Shown piece after piece: positions 41,473 to 49,935 of a stretch of 64,000 nt of DNA. The translations under genes and the position numbers were made by a program. Under the pieces are notes generated by a model. It saw only the letters and a list, made by a program, of their open reading frames with translations. It did not search any database and had not been told where the DNA came from. Location of the stretch: contig NZ_JAJLQZ010000002.1 of assembly GCF_020991375.1 (NCBI RefSeq), forward strand, positions 372,001-436,000. Direction: 5' to 3'. Every line of letters starts with the position of its first letter. Position 1 is the first letter of the stretch. Origin of the DNA: Glycomyces amatae (GTDB taxonomy: Bacteria > Actinomycetota > Actinomycetes > Mycobacteriales > Micromonosporaceae).

Positions 41473-42458
41473 TCGGCGTCCGCGTGGAGTTGCGCGGCGA
41501 GGTCGGCGACGACGTCGCCGGTGCGGGGGCCGTAGTTGAGCATGATGCCGTCGGGGAGGTGGGCGATGCGTCCGTGTTCGCCGGCGGGGGTCTGGGCGAC
41601 GCCGGGGATCTCGAGGAGGCCGTCGACGCCGCCGACGGAGTCGAGTCCCTTGTCCATCACGAGGATCACGTCGGGGGCGGCGGCGGCGAGGGCTTCGGGG
41701 GTGAGTTCGACGAAGTCGCCGTCGAGGGCCTCGGCGCCGGCGTCGATGCCGCCCGCGGCCTCGATGAGGGAGGCGGCGCCGGAGTCGCGGGCGCCGATCA
41801 TGTAGACGGAGGCCGAGCCGCGGAGGTAGAGGAAGGCGACGCGGGGCGGGTCGGCGAGGTCGAGGCCCTCGGTGGCGGCTGCGATGTCGGCCTCGGTGCG
41901 TTCGACGAGCCGGGCGCCGAGGTCGGGGACGCCGAGGGTGGCGGCGACGGCCGTGATGCGTTCGGCGGCGGAGGGGATGCCGTCGGCGGGTGCGAAGACG
42001 ACGATGGGGACGCCGGCGGCGGCGATCTGGTCGAGCGCGGTCTGGGGTCCGGAGCCGGTCTCGGCGAGGATGAGGTCGGGTTGGAGGGAGAGGACGCCTT
42101 CGGCGGAGATGTCGTGGCCGTGGCTGACGACGGGGAGGTCGGCGGCCTGTTCGAAGGTGGCGGTGATGTCGCGTGCGACGACGCGGTCGCCGAGTCCGAG
42201 GGTGAAGACGATCTCGGAGAGGGAGCCGGAGAGGGGGACGACGGCGTCGGCCGTCTCGATGGTGACGGCGGCGCCGGTGGCGTCGGTGACCGTGGCGGGC
42301 AGGACCGGGTCGGCGCGCTCGGCGATGGGCTCGACGCGGTCGACGGCGGGTTCAACGGTGTCGGCTGCGTCGGTCTCGGTTGCGGCGCAGGCGGTGAGGA
42401 CGAGGAGGACGGCCGTCGCGAGGGCGGCGGGGAGCCTGCGGGGGCGGGGTCTGCGCAC
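41469..42458 (-). CDS. hmuT: Haem-binding lipoprotein (HmuT-like)
   Basis: 329 aa substrate-binding protein of the class III (BtuF/FhuD) fold. Signal MRRPRPRRLPAALATAVLLV leads to the lipobox LTACA, so it is membrane-anchored. VVPLSGSLSEIVFTLGLGDRVVARDI, SLQPDLILAET and ILVMDKGLDSVGG are typical; HmuT proteins use a His and a Tyr ligand for haem, candidates being His in VSHGHDIS and the Tyr in VYMIGARDSG. GTG 42458 follows AGGAGCACACCC. It lies under an iron box at 42500-42518, and the HtaA genes run divergently. Confidence 0.93.
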   Translation of the reverse strand: MRRPRPRRLPAALATAVLLVLTACAATETDAADTVEPAVDRVEPIAERADPVLPATVTDATGAAVTIETADAVVPLSGSLSEIVFTLGLGDRVVARDITATFEQAADLPVVSHGHDISAEGVLSLQPDLILAETGSGPQTALDQIAAAGVPIVVFAPADGIPSAAERITAVAATLGVPDLGARLVERTEADIAAATEGLDLADPPRVAFLYLRGSASVYMIGARDSGAASLIEAAGGIDAGAEALDGDFVELTPEALAAAAPDVILVMDKGLDSVGGVDGLLEIPGVAQTPAGEHGRIAHLPDGIMLNYGPRTGDVVADLAAQLHADAE

Positions 42459-42499
42459 GGGTGTGCTCCTGTTCGTTCTGCGGCGGCGGCCGATCGAGC

Positions 42500-42518
42500 A
42501 TAGGTTAGCCTCAGCTAA
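42500..42518. promoter_or_regulatory. DtxR/IdeR-type iron box, hmuT side
   Basis: ATAGGTTAGCCTCAGCTAA agrees with the DtxR/IdeR consensus TTAGGTTAGSCTAACCTAA at 16 of 19 positions and lies 42 bases upstream of hmuT. Confidence 0.75.
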
Positions 42519-42554
42519 TAACAGTTAGCACCCCCTTTGCAAAGCGGACCTTAG

Positions 42555-42573
42555 TTAGGTTAGCCTTACCTTC
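42555..42573. promoter_or_regulatory. DtxR/IdeR-type iron box, htaA side
   Basis: TTAGGTTAGCCTTACCTTC agrees with the consensus at 16 of 19 positions, 31 bases before the htaA-like ATG. Centres of the two boxes are 55 bases apart, so each promoter has its own box. Confidence 0.78.
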
Positions 42574-42603
42574 ACTGCAACCGCATACGGAGGTCCCCCC
42601 GCC

Positions 42604-44040
42604 ATGTCCCAAGCCACCGCCCGGGTGTCCGGAGCGCTCGTCGCCGCGGCCGCCCTGGCCGCGTCGCTCCTGCTGTGGGCCGCCCCCGCGGGCGCCGAGG
42701 AGCTCTCGGGCGGCCGCCTCGGCTGGGGGGTCAAGGAGTCGTTCCGCTCCTATATCACCGGTCCGATCGCCCAGGGCGAGGTGCAGACCGGCGACGGCGC
42801 CTCCACCGCCGACGGGTCCTACCGGTTCCACTCGGCGACCGGGTCCTACGAGGACGGCACCGCGGTGATCGACTACCAGGGCTGGGTCTACTTCTGGGGC
42901 CACGGCGGCGAACTGGACGTGACCTTCGCGAACCCGTCCGTGGAGTACTCGGGCGACTCGGGAACGCTGTACGTCTACGTCAACGGGACCCGCACCGACA
43001 TGGCCTCGCTGAGCGGCGCGTCGCTGAGCGCCTCAGGCAGGACGGTCTCGGTGAGCGGCGCCTCGGCGACCCTGACGAGCAGCGGCGCCGAGGCGTTCGC
43101 GGGCTACTACGAGGCGGGCCAGGCGCTCGACCCGGTGTCGTTCAGCGCCGACGTGGTCGCCGCCGAGCCCGAGGAGACCCGCGAGGCGTCCGAGCCGGAG
43201 CCGACCGGGGCGGGCGGGGACGGCGCGGTGTCCGGGGCGATCCTCGACTGGGGCGTGCGCGCCTCGTGGCGCGAGTACGTCTCGGGCGGCATCGCGGACG
43301 GCGGCTGGACCGCGGCGGAGGGCGCGGCCGACGGCGGCGCGGTCTTCCGCTTCACCGAGGGCGCGGGCACCGCGGCGGCCGGGGACTACACGCTGGCCTA
43401 CGAGGGCACCGTCCGGTTCACCGGCACCGATGTGGACCTGGCGCTGACCGATCCCGCCGTGGCGGCGGAAGACGGCGCCGGGGTCCTGTCGGCCGAGGTC
43501 GGCGGGACGCGGGTCGACCTGGTGACCTTCGAGGCCGAGCTGGTCGAGGCGGGCGGCGTGCTGCTGGCCGAAGCGGTGCCGACGGCGCTGACCGAGGCCG
43601 CCGCGCCGGTCTTCGGCGGGTTCTACCAGGCGGGCGACCCCATGGACCCGTTGACGATCGCGGTCCCGCTCACCGCCGGAGCCGAGCTGCCGGCCCTGCC
43701 GGACCTCGGTTCGGAGCCGCAAGAGCCGTCCTCGAGCGCCGCGGCCGAGGAGGTCGACGCCGTCGAGGCCGCCGAATCGGACGCGAACCCCCTGGCGTGG
43801 GTCGTGCCGGCCGCGCTCGCGCTGGTCCTCGGCGTCGCCGCCGCGGTCGTCGCCCTCACTCGGCGCGCTGAGCGCCGCAAGCAGACCGGCGGGGCGGGAG
43901 CGCCCGCCGCCGGACCGGTTCCGGAGCCCGGCTCCGCAGAGGACACCCCCGAAGAGAACGGGGAGGGCGCCCACGGCGCCGGACCCGCCGGGCCCCCGGA
44001 CGGGGGCCCGGAAGCCGACAAGGAGCAACAGCACCCATGA
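42604..44040 (+). CDS. HtaA-domain haem-binding surface protein, membrane-anchored
   Basis: 478 aa. Sec signal (cleavage near PAGA, residue 31), then two HtaA domains. Domain 1 starts GRLGWGVKESFRSYITGPIA and has the VYFWGHGGELDV motif carrying the conserved His; domain 2 starts LDWGVRASWREYVSGGIA but the corresponding VRFTGTDVDLALT lacks the GH(x)G His. A transmembrane helix (LAWVVPAALALVLGVAAAV) and a Pro/Gly/Glu-rich tail follow. It should capture haem at the surface and pass it toward HmuT. ATG 42604 follows GGAGG. Its stop overlaps the next ATG by four bases. Confidence 0.9.
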   Translation: MSQATARVSGALVAAAALAASLLLWAAPAGAEELSGGRLGWGVKESFRSYITGPIAQGEVQTGDGASTADGSYRFHSATGSYEDGTAVIDYQGWVYFWGHGGELDVTFANPSVEYSGDSGTLYVYVNGTRTDMASLSGASLSASGRTVSVSGASATLTSSGAEAFAGYYEAGQALDPVSFSADVVAAEPEETREASEPEPTGAGGDGAVSGAILDWGVRASWREYVSGGIADGGWTAAEGAADGGAVFRFTEGAGTAAAGDYTLAYEGTVRFTGTDVDLALTDPAVAAEDGAGVLSAEVGGTRVDLVTFEAELVEAGGVLLAEAVPTALTEAAAPVFGGFYQAGDPMDPLTIAVPLTAGAELPALPDLGSEPQEPSSSAAAEEVDAVEAAESDANPLAWVVPAALALVLGVAAAVVALTRRAERRKQTGGAGAPAAGPVPEPGSAEDTPEENGEGAHGAGPAGPPDGGPEADKEQQHP

Positions 44041-45431
44041 AGTCCCCCACTCGCAGACGCCTCGCGGCGCTCGCCGCGGTCGCCCTGGGCGCCGGCGCGG
44101 TCACGGGCCTCGCCGCCCTGCCCGCGCAGGCGCAGGAGTCCACGCAGTACCCCATCGTCGACGGCTCGATCACCTGGGGCGTCAAGGAGTCCTTCCGGAA
44201 CTACATCACCGGCCCGATCGCGGGCGGCGAGATCACCCTCGGCGGCGGCGCCGTCGAGGACGGCGACGGCGCGTACGTGTTCGGCGGCGCCGCCGGCGTC
44301 ACCGACCTCGGCGCCCAGACCTACGCCGCGGCGACGACCGGCAGCGTCCACTTCTACGGCCACCACGGCCAGCTCGACCTCCTTCTGGAGAACCTCGAGT
44401 TCACCGCCGACCACGCGACGTTCAGCGGCGAGATCATCGCGGACGTGACCTCGCTCGGCACGCTCACCGAGGACGTGGTGGTGGCCGAGTTCGACTACAG
44501 CGGCGTCCCCTCGCCGTGGACGAACACCGACGGGTTCGCGCGGCTCGACGACGTCCCCGCGACGCTCACCGCCGCCGGCGCCGAGGCGTTCGCCGGGTTC
44601 TACCAGGCCGGGTCGGCGCTCGACCCGGTGTCGATCGCGATCAAGACGGACATGGGCTCGCCCGGCGGCGAGGCGCCCTCGACCGAGGAGCCGTCCTCCG
44701 AGGACCCGTCGAGCGAGGAGCCGGGCGGCGAGGACCCCTCCGGGGAGCCCGCCACGGTCTACGAGGTCACCGGCGGCGGCGCCGACTGGGGCGTCAAGGA
44801 GTCCTACCGCGACTACGTGACCGGCCCGATCGCGCACGGCGAGATCACCGTGATCGAACCGGCCTCGCCGAACGGCGACGGGACGTTCCACTTCCCCGAC
44901 GCCTCGGGCGGCTTCACCGCCGAGACCTGCGCCCTCGACGCGTCCTTCGCGGGCGGCGTCAACTTCTACGGGCACGACGGCCAGATGGACCTCGACGTCG
45001 CCGACCTGAGCGTCGAGAGCGCCGACGGCGCCCTGGCCCTCTACGCGGGCGGGACGCACATCGCGGACGTGGCCGTCGCCGAGCTGGCGGTCAGCGGCGG
45101 CGAGATCAACGTGGACGGCGCGGCCGCGACCGTGGCGGCCGGGGGCGCGGACTTCTTCGCGGGCTTCTACCCCGAGGGCACCGCGCTCGACCCGGTGAGC
45201 TTCACGGTGGAGCTGGCCGACGCGCCCGACACCGTGTGCGAGCCGACCGGGAACCCCGGCGGCGGTGGCGGCGACGGCGGTGACGAGACCTCGGCGAACG
45301 CCTCCGGGGCGGGGTCGCCGAAGCTGCCGGTCACCGGTTCGCCGCTGACGCTCGTCGTGGCCGCCGCGGTGCTGCTGGCGGGCGGCGCCGGGGCCATGGT
45401 CCTCGCCCGCCGCCGCGCGGTGCGCGCTTAG
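44037..45431 (+). CDS. HtaA-domain haem-binding protein with LPXTG-type sorting signal
   Basis: 464 aa. Sec signal ending near LPAQAQ, then two HtaA domains: ITWGVKESFRNYITGPIAGG with VHFYGHHGQLDLLL, and ADWGVKESYRDYVTGPIAHG with VNFYGHDGQMDLDV, both keeping the Tyr and His expected for haem binding. A Glu/Ser/Pro linker (EEPSSEDPSSEEPGGED) separates them. The C-terminus is a sortase substrate signal: LPVTG, hydrophobic helix, ARRRA. So this protein is covalently wall-linked while its partner is membrane-anchored, giving a relay across the envelope. Confidence 0.92.
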   Translation: MKSPTRRRLAALAAVALGAGAVTGLAALPAQAQESTQYPIVDGSITWGVKESFRNYITGPIAGGEITLGGGAVEDGDGAYVFGGAAGVTDLGAQTYAAATTGSVHFYGHHGQLDLLLENLEFTADHATFSGEIIADVTSLGTLTEDVVVAEFDYSGVPSPWTNTDGFARLDDVPATLTAAGAEAFAGFYQAGSALDPVSIAIKTDMGSPGGEAPSTEEPSSEDPSSEEPGGEDPSGEPATVYEVTGGGADWGVKESYRDYVTGPIAHGEITVIEPASPNGDGTFHFPDASGGFTAETCALDASFAGGVNFYGHDGQMDLDVADLSVESADGALALYAGGTHIADVAVAELAVSGGEINVDGAAATVAAGGADFFAGFYPEGTALDPVSFTVELADAPDTVCEPTGNPGGGGGDGGDETSANASGAGSPKLPVTGSPLTLVVAAAVLLAGGAGAMVLARRRAVRA

Positions 45432-45503
45432 ACCGCACTCCCCACCGGGAGGGTCCGCCTTCGCCTGCGATCGAGGCGGCCCCTCCCCTTCGCGTCCCTG
45501 GTG

Positions 45504-45995
45504 TCAGAAGTCGAACTGGCGGGTGTTCTGGAAGGAGGTCTGGAGCCACTCTCCGCGCTCGCGGGTGAGCACGTTCGTGTTCGTGGAGAAGCCGTCGGGG
45601 CGGCACCCGGTCTCGCCCTCGTCGATCAGGCAGCCCTCGCGGACGATGACGACGACGTCGCGTTCGACGTAACGCACCCGCTCCGAGAGCAGGTGCAGCC
45701 GCGACCCCTCGATGAAGTTGTCGAAGTAGTACTGCATGCCCTCGGCGATGCCCTCGCGGGTGCGCAGGTGGTCCCCGCTGAAGGTGACCACGTCCGCGTC
45801 CTCGTGGAACGTGGCGGCGAAGGCCGCGCCGTCCTCGTCGATCCACGCCTGCTCCTGCTGTGCGCGCAGGGCGTCGAAGGCGGCCTGGTCGTCCTCGCGG
45901 GTCCCGCCCCCGTCGGCGGCGGCCGTCCCCGCGGCGAGCGCGACCGCCGCGGCGGCGGTCACTCCGATGATCCTGGCGGACTTCAGGTTTCGCAT
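45504..45995 (-). CDS. Exported SnoaL/NTF2-like protein
   Basis: 163 aa with a Sec signal (MRNLKSARIIGVTAAAAVALAAG, cleavage near TAAA). The mature part reads FDALRAQQEQAWIDEDGAAFAATFHEDADVVTF then GDHLRTREGIAEGM, the SnoaL-like/DUF4440 cone fold used by small enzymes and ligand-binding proteins. Two Cys (EGCLIDEGETGC) may form a disulfide outside the cell. ATG 45995 follows AGAGGAGC. Converges on the HtaA genes; no partner identified. Confidence 0.82.
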   Translation of the reverse strand: MRNLKSARIIGVTAAAAVALAAGTAAADGGGTREDDQAAFDALRAQQEQAWIDEDGAAFAATFHEDADVVTFSGDHLRTREGIAEGMQYYFDNFIEGSRLHLLSERVRYVERDVVVIVREGCLIDEGETGCRPDGFSTNTNVLTRERGEWLQTSFQNTRQFDF

Positions 45996-46191
45996 GATCT
46001 GCTCCTCTGGTCGAGTGGGGGTCGACGCTAGGGGGACGCGGGGCCGCGCCGCGTCCCCCCGGGGGAGGCGTCGGGGTGAAACCTGTGCGGTACCGCCGGG
46101 CCCGGGCCTCACCCCGGGGTACGACCCGGACGCCCCCGGGCGGGGTCGCCGAGGAAGGCGCCGCGGACTGGTGCGGTGCCGGTCCCGGGCG

Positions 46192-46443
46192 CTACTCGAC
46201 GACCTTGAGGGTCTCCTCGATCGAGGCGGTGCCGGTCTCGATCCGGGTGACGCGGGCGTTGAGCGCCTGGAGCTGCTCGAGCACCTTCGCCTGCTGCTCT
46301 TCGGAGCGTTCGACGAGTTTGAGGTAGCGGTCGTCCTGCCCGTGCTGGAGCCTGGTGCGCTTGAGGAAGGCGCTGCGCCAGATCAGCGACAGCACGACAG
46401 TGATGATCAGCGCGAACATGCCGATTCCGCCGACGATCTCCAT
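46192..46443 (-). CDS. Small membrane protein with cytoplasmic coiled coil
   Basis: 83 aa. One N-terminal transmembrane helix (GGIGMFALIITVVLSLIW, residues 5-22), a basic stop-transfer segment (RSAFLKRTR), then a heptad-patterned helix (LVERSEEQQAKVLEQLQALNARVTRIE). ATG 46443 follows AGAGGACCC. It lies 57 bases downstream of the regulator at 46501 on the same strand and may be its target or operon partner. Function unknown. Confidence 0.78.
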   Translation of the reverse strand: MEIVGGIGMFALIITVVLSLIWRSAFLKRTRLQHGQDDRYLKLVERSEEQQAKVLEQLQALNARVTRIETGTASIEETLKVVE

Positions 46444-46500
46444 GGTGGGTCCTCTCGTTCAGGGGCGAGCGTCGCGGGGCGCGCTCGAGGGTCGCGGGTC

Positions 46501-46812
46501 TCAAAGGGTGAGCGTCGCCGAGGCGCGCTCGAGTGTTTCGGGGGTGAGGCGCACCGCGAACGGGACGACCTCGTAGTAGTTCATGGCCTTGCCGTCCTCG
46601 GACACCTCCAGTGCCGAGGAGACGAGGCCGGCGGCTTCGAGTTTCTTGAGGTGGACTTGGAGCAGCGCCCGGCTGATGCCGAGGTCGCGCGCCAGCTGGC
46701 TCACGTAGTTCCGGCCGCCCGCGAGGGCGGCCATGACGCGCATGCGGTGCGGGCTGGCGAGCGCCGCCAGGAGCGCCACCAGCTCGTCCCCGGTCGGGGA
46801 GCCTTCATCCAT
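46501..46812 (-). CDS. ArsR-type winged-helix regulator
   Basis: 103 aa DNA-binding protein. The winged helix reads ELVALLAALASPHRMRVMAAL, NYVSQLARDLGISRALLQVHLKKLEAAGLV and then the wing VSEDGKAMNYYEVVPF. No metal-binding Cys cluster (CxC) is present, so it is not a typical metal sensor; the YVSQLARDLGISRALLQVHL helix resembles regulators that sit beside small coiled-coil membrane proteins. ATG 46812 follows TGGAGG. The membrane protein gene downstream (46443) is the likely target. Confidence 0.87.
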   Translation of the reverse strand: MDEGSPTGDELVALLAALASPHRMRVMAALAGGRNYVSQLARDLGISRALLQVHLKKLEAAGLVSSALEVSEDGKAMNYYEVVPFAVRLTPETLERASATLTL

Positions 46813-46871
46813 ACCGGCCTCCAATACGTGCAAGGAAATATTAGCAGGTGCCTCTATTGTCTTGCGGGTTG

Positions 46872-46925
46872 GTCTCCTTCACGGAGACGCGACGGGGCCG
46901 GTGGCGATGCCATCGGCCCCGTCGC
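46872..46925 (-). terminator. Double hairpin terminator after the DoxX gene
   Basis: On the DoxX strand a 12-base perfect stem (GCGACGGGGCCG arms, 46889-46925) begins 10 bases after the stop, followed by a second stem GTCTCC/GGAGAC (46872-46888). Confidence 0.7.
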
Positions 46926-46934
46926 GTGCGGGCG

Positions 46935-47366
46935 TCACCGGACCTTGGCGAGTCCGTGGGAGAGGAGCAGTCCGGTCTGGTACCGGCGGCCCCAGGCGAT
47001 GAAGACGAACAGGACCAGCAGGATCAGCGGCGTGTAGACGGGGTAGTCGAGGATGGTGGCGTTGAAGATCGCGGCGCCGACCATGAGCAGGCTCAGGCCG
47101 ATCGCGGCCAGGCCCGACAGGCGCGGGACGAGCAGGCCGATGCCGCCGGCGATCTCGAGGGCGCCCACGACGTACATGAACCAGTCGCCCCAGCCGATGA
47201 GGTCGAAGCCCTCGGCGGCGGACTCGTGGCCGATGACCTTCGGGAAGCCCGAGGCGGCGATCATGAAGCCGGCCAGGAGGATCTGGAGCACCCACAGGGT
47301 GATGTGCAGACCCCGTCCGGGGCGGGCGGTGGTGGTGTTCTCGGTGGCGGTGCCGTTGGCGCTCAT
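46935..47366 (-). CDS. DoxX-family membrane protein
   Basis: 143 aa with four hydrophobic segments. ILLAGFMIAASGFPKVIGHE, WFMYVVGALEIAGGIGLLVPR and GLAAIGLSLLMVGAAIFN are the DoxX pattern (a conserved Gly/Pro-rich first loop and EixxgigLl in helix 2). DoxX-like proteins act in oxidative-stress complexes or as quinone-linked partners, though this short form is uncharacterised. The start at ATG 47366 is preceded by AAAGG. Confidence 0.85.
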   Translation of the reverse strand: MSANGTATENTTTARPGRGLHITLWVLQILLAGFMIAASGFPKVIGHESAAEGFDLIGWGDWFMYVVGALEIAGGIGLLVPRLSGLAAIGLSLLMVGAAIFNATILDYPVYTPLILLVLFVFIAWGRRYQTGLLLSHGLAKVR

Positions 47367-47490
47367 GATGGTTCGTGCCTTTCAGAAGTATCGGGCTCTT
47401 GTGGATGTAGACGAGGCCCGCGCCGCGGATTCATCGCGGCGGGCGGGAAGAGGCGGAGGAGATGTCGGTGCCCGCGGCTACCGTGGAGCC

Positions 47491-48582
47491 ATGATCGATC
47501 GCCTCCAGGTCGCGCGCTACCGCGTGCGCGCGCAGCAGCTCGACCGCGGCGAAGGGGGCCTCGCCGACACGGCCGCCCTCGACCTCGGCGTCCAGGAGAC
47601 CGGCCCGGACGGTGCGCTGTGGGCGCTGGCGGTCCGCGGCGTCGACACCGCGGCGATCAAGGAGCGGGACCTGGTGTGGCTGTGGACGCTGCGGGGCGCG
47701 CCGCACGCGTACCGGCGCGCCGACGCGGCCGCGGTCGCGGCGGCGGTGGCGCCGTGGTCGGACGCCGACGCGGCCAAGCGGATCTTCGACGCCGCCAGGC
47801 CGCTCAAGGCCGCCGGGATACCGATCCTCGAGGCCCTCGACACGGTGGCGGCCGCGATGCGGGCGACCGTGACCGCGCCGATGGTCAAAGGCGAGGTGTC
47901 GGGGCGGCTCAACGAGCTCCTGCCCGAGCCCTACCAGCGGTTCTGCCGGTCGTGCGACGCCGTGCACCTCTACGAGCAGCCGTTCCGGCTCGCCGCCGCG
48001 CGGGCCGGACTGGAACTGCGGCCGCACACCTCGCCGCCGGTCCTCGAGCCCGTGCCGGGCTTCGCGGCCGCCGAGGCGTTCCCGGACCGCCTGGACCCGG
48101 TTCGCGCCTACCTGCGTTTGTGCGGGCCCGCGACGGTGAAGGCGGTCGCCGAGTACGTCGACTCGCCCGTCAAGGAGGTCAAGGCCCGCTGGCCCGAGGA
48201 CGCCGTCGAGGTCGACGTCGCCGGCGAGCGGCGCTGGATCCTCGCCGCGGACGAGGCGGCGCTGCGCGGCGCCGACGCGACCGCGACCCGGCTCCTCGGC
48301 CCCTACGACCTGTTCCTCCAGGCCCGCGACCGCGGCACCCTGGTGGACGACCCGGCGCGCGTCAAACAGGTCTGGCCGGTCCTCGGCCGCCCCGGCGGCC
48401 TGCTCGTCGACGGCGCGCTCGCGGGGCTGTGGCGGCCCCGCAAGTCCGGGAAGCGGTTCACCGTCGCCGTCGAGCCGTGGCGCGCCCTGAAGCGGGGCGA
48501 ACGGGCAGCAGTGGAGGCCGAGGCCGAGCGGCTGGCCGCCTTCCGGGGCGTCCCGCTCGCCGGGATCGACGTCGCCGGGTGA
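47491..48582 (+). CDS. AlkZ/YcaQ-like DNA glycosylase, HTH_42 family
   Basis: 363 aa winged-helix protein of the AlkZ/YcaQ family, which includes DNA glycosylases that unhook interstrand crosslinks and protect antibiotic producers. Supporting segments: RVRAQQLDRGEGGLADTAALDLGVQ, WALAVRGVDTAAIKERDLVWLWTLRG (with APHAYRR), and the C-terminal LLGPYDLFLQARDRGTLV and RKSGKRFTVAVEPW. A catalytic QxQ-like motif was not located with certainty. ATG 47491 follows GGAG. It stands alone between divergent and convergent neighbours. Confidence 0.82.
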   Translation: MIDRLQVARYRVRAQQLDRGEGGLADTAALDLGVQETGPDGALWALAVRGVDTAAIKERDLVWLWTLRGAPHAYRRADAAAVAAAVAPWSDADAAKRIFDAARPLKAAGIPILEALDTVAAAMRATVTAPMVKGEVSGRLNELLPEPYQRFCRSCDAVHLYEQPFRLAAARAGLELRPHTSPPVLEPVPGFAAAEAFPDRLDPVRAYLRLCGPATVKAVAEYVDSPVKEVKARWPEDAVEVDVAGERRWILAADEAALRGADATATRLLGPYDLFLQARDRGTLVDDPARVKQVWPVLGRPGGLLVDGALAGLWRPRKSGKRFTVAVEPWRALKRGERAAVEAEAERLAAFRGVPLAGIDVAG

Positions 48583-48588
48583 CCGCGG

Positions 48589-49806
48589 TCAGCGCTTGGC
48601 GGTCATGTTGTCCACGAACAGGCCGTAGTCGCCGAAGGCCTCGTCGATCATCGCCGGCTCGAGCCCGTAGTGCGCCATCGAGTACTCGTGGCCGCGCTGG
48701 TCGCGCGGGCGGTCGAGCGCGTCGGCGAGGTTGCGCTCGTCGGCGTCCGTCCACTTGAGGTCGAGCTGCTCGAACAGCTCGGGCACGTGGTGGAACGGGT
48801 CGGCCATCATCGCGTGGTAGGCCACGTCCACCGTGGCCTCGCGCGGCATCCTGGTACGCTCGCGGCGGGCCCGCTCGACCATCTCGGGCAGGATCTCCAG
48901 CCACGTCCGGCCGATCAGGTGCGGGTCGACCGAGCTCGGCCGGTTGTGCAGGTAGGCGAGGGACTCGGCCATGGAGCACATCGAGCCCATGACGGTGTGC
49001 GGGTCGCGGTGGGTCCACACGAACCTCGCGTCGGGGAACACGTCGTGGATCGCGGCCGTCTCCGCCAGGCAGTCGGGGTGCTTGAGCATCCACCGCCGGG
49101 CCGGGCGGCGGTACTGGAGGATCTGGAGCGCGTCGCGCACGAACCGGTAGTCGGGCCGGGCGTCGTAGGTCCGCATGAACGCGACGTACCCCGGCATGGA
49201 CGCCATGGTGTTGTGCAGGCGGCTCTGGTTGAGCAGGAAGTAGATCTCCTCGACCCAGTCGGCGCGCACCGGGTGGATGCGGCCCCACGAGGGGCTGAGG
49301 GTCAGGATCTGGTCGAGCTTGCGCTGCGTCCGCCGCCGCAGCCGCGCCTCCTCCTCCTCGGAGCGGGGCAGGCCGATGTTGTCCATCTCCCACATGTACG
49401 GGCCGCGGCCGCCCTCGGCGTTGGCGAGGATCTTGTGGGTCAGGGTCGTCGCGGTGCGGGGCAGGCCGATGACGAAGACGGGCGCCTCGATCCGCTCCCG
49501 CGTCGCCTCCGGATGCCGGGCCTGGAGGCGGCGGACGTGGAACAGGTTGCGGATGCGGGTCGCGGCCATGTCGTGCACGGACAGCCAGCCGACGCCGCTG
49601 AGCGACTCGACCGCGGCGATGTGGCGGAGGAAGCCGCGCAGGTCCTCGAGGGAGCGCTCGTCCTCCTCGGTGATCACGGCGCCGTCCAGATCGGACCTTT
49701 GGGCGGCGAGCAGGCGGTCGAAGACCTTGTCGGGGTCGCGGCGGGCGCGGGCGGCGGGGGCGGTGAGCGCGTTGACCAGGCGCATACGGGTGGTGGTGCG
49801 GCGCAT
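48589..49806 (-). CDS. Sulfotransferase-family protein
   Basis: 405 aa. The 5'-phosphosulfate loop is VFVIGLPRTATTLTHKIL near residues 110-127, the 3'-phosphate motif includes RFVWTHRDPHTVMGSMCSM with the conserved Arg and Ser, and WMLKHPDCLAE precedes it. These are features of PAPS-dependent sulfotransferases of the large bacterial family (Sulfotransfer_3). The acceptor is unknown; relatives act on lipids or trehalose derivatives in actinobacteria. ATG at 49806 follows AGAGGACAC. Confidence 0.88.
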   Translation of the reverse strand: MRRTTTRMRLVNALTAPAARARRDPDKVFDRLLAAQRSDLDGAVITEEDERSLEDLRGFLRHIAAVESLSGVGWLSVHDMAATRIRNLFHVRRLQARHPEATRERIEAPVFVIGLPRTATTLTHKILANAEGGRGPYMWEMDNIGLPRSEEEEARLRRRTQRKLDQILTLSPSWGRIHPVRADWVEEIYFLLNQSRLHNTMASMPGYVAFMRTYDARPDYRFVRDALQILQYRRPARRWMLKHPDCLAETAAIHDVFPDARFVWTHRDPHTVMGSMCSMAESLAYLHNRPSSVDPHLIGRTWLEILPEMVERARRERTRMPREATVDVAYHAMMADPFHHVPELFEQLDLKWTDADERNLADALDRPRDQRGHEYSMAHYGLEPAMIDEAFGDYGLFVDNMTAKR

Positions 49807-49935
49807 AGGGGGTGTGTCCTCTCTCCGTTGGCGTCGGACGCCGGTGGGGCGGGATTCCCACGTACCGTAGCGCAGTTGTCGCTGTGCGAGAAGGCCTGGC
49901 CGATGCCTTTCTCTCTTGTGGCCGGTGCGGCCGGG

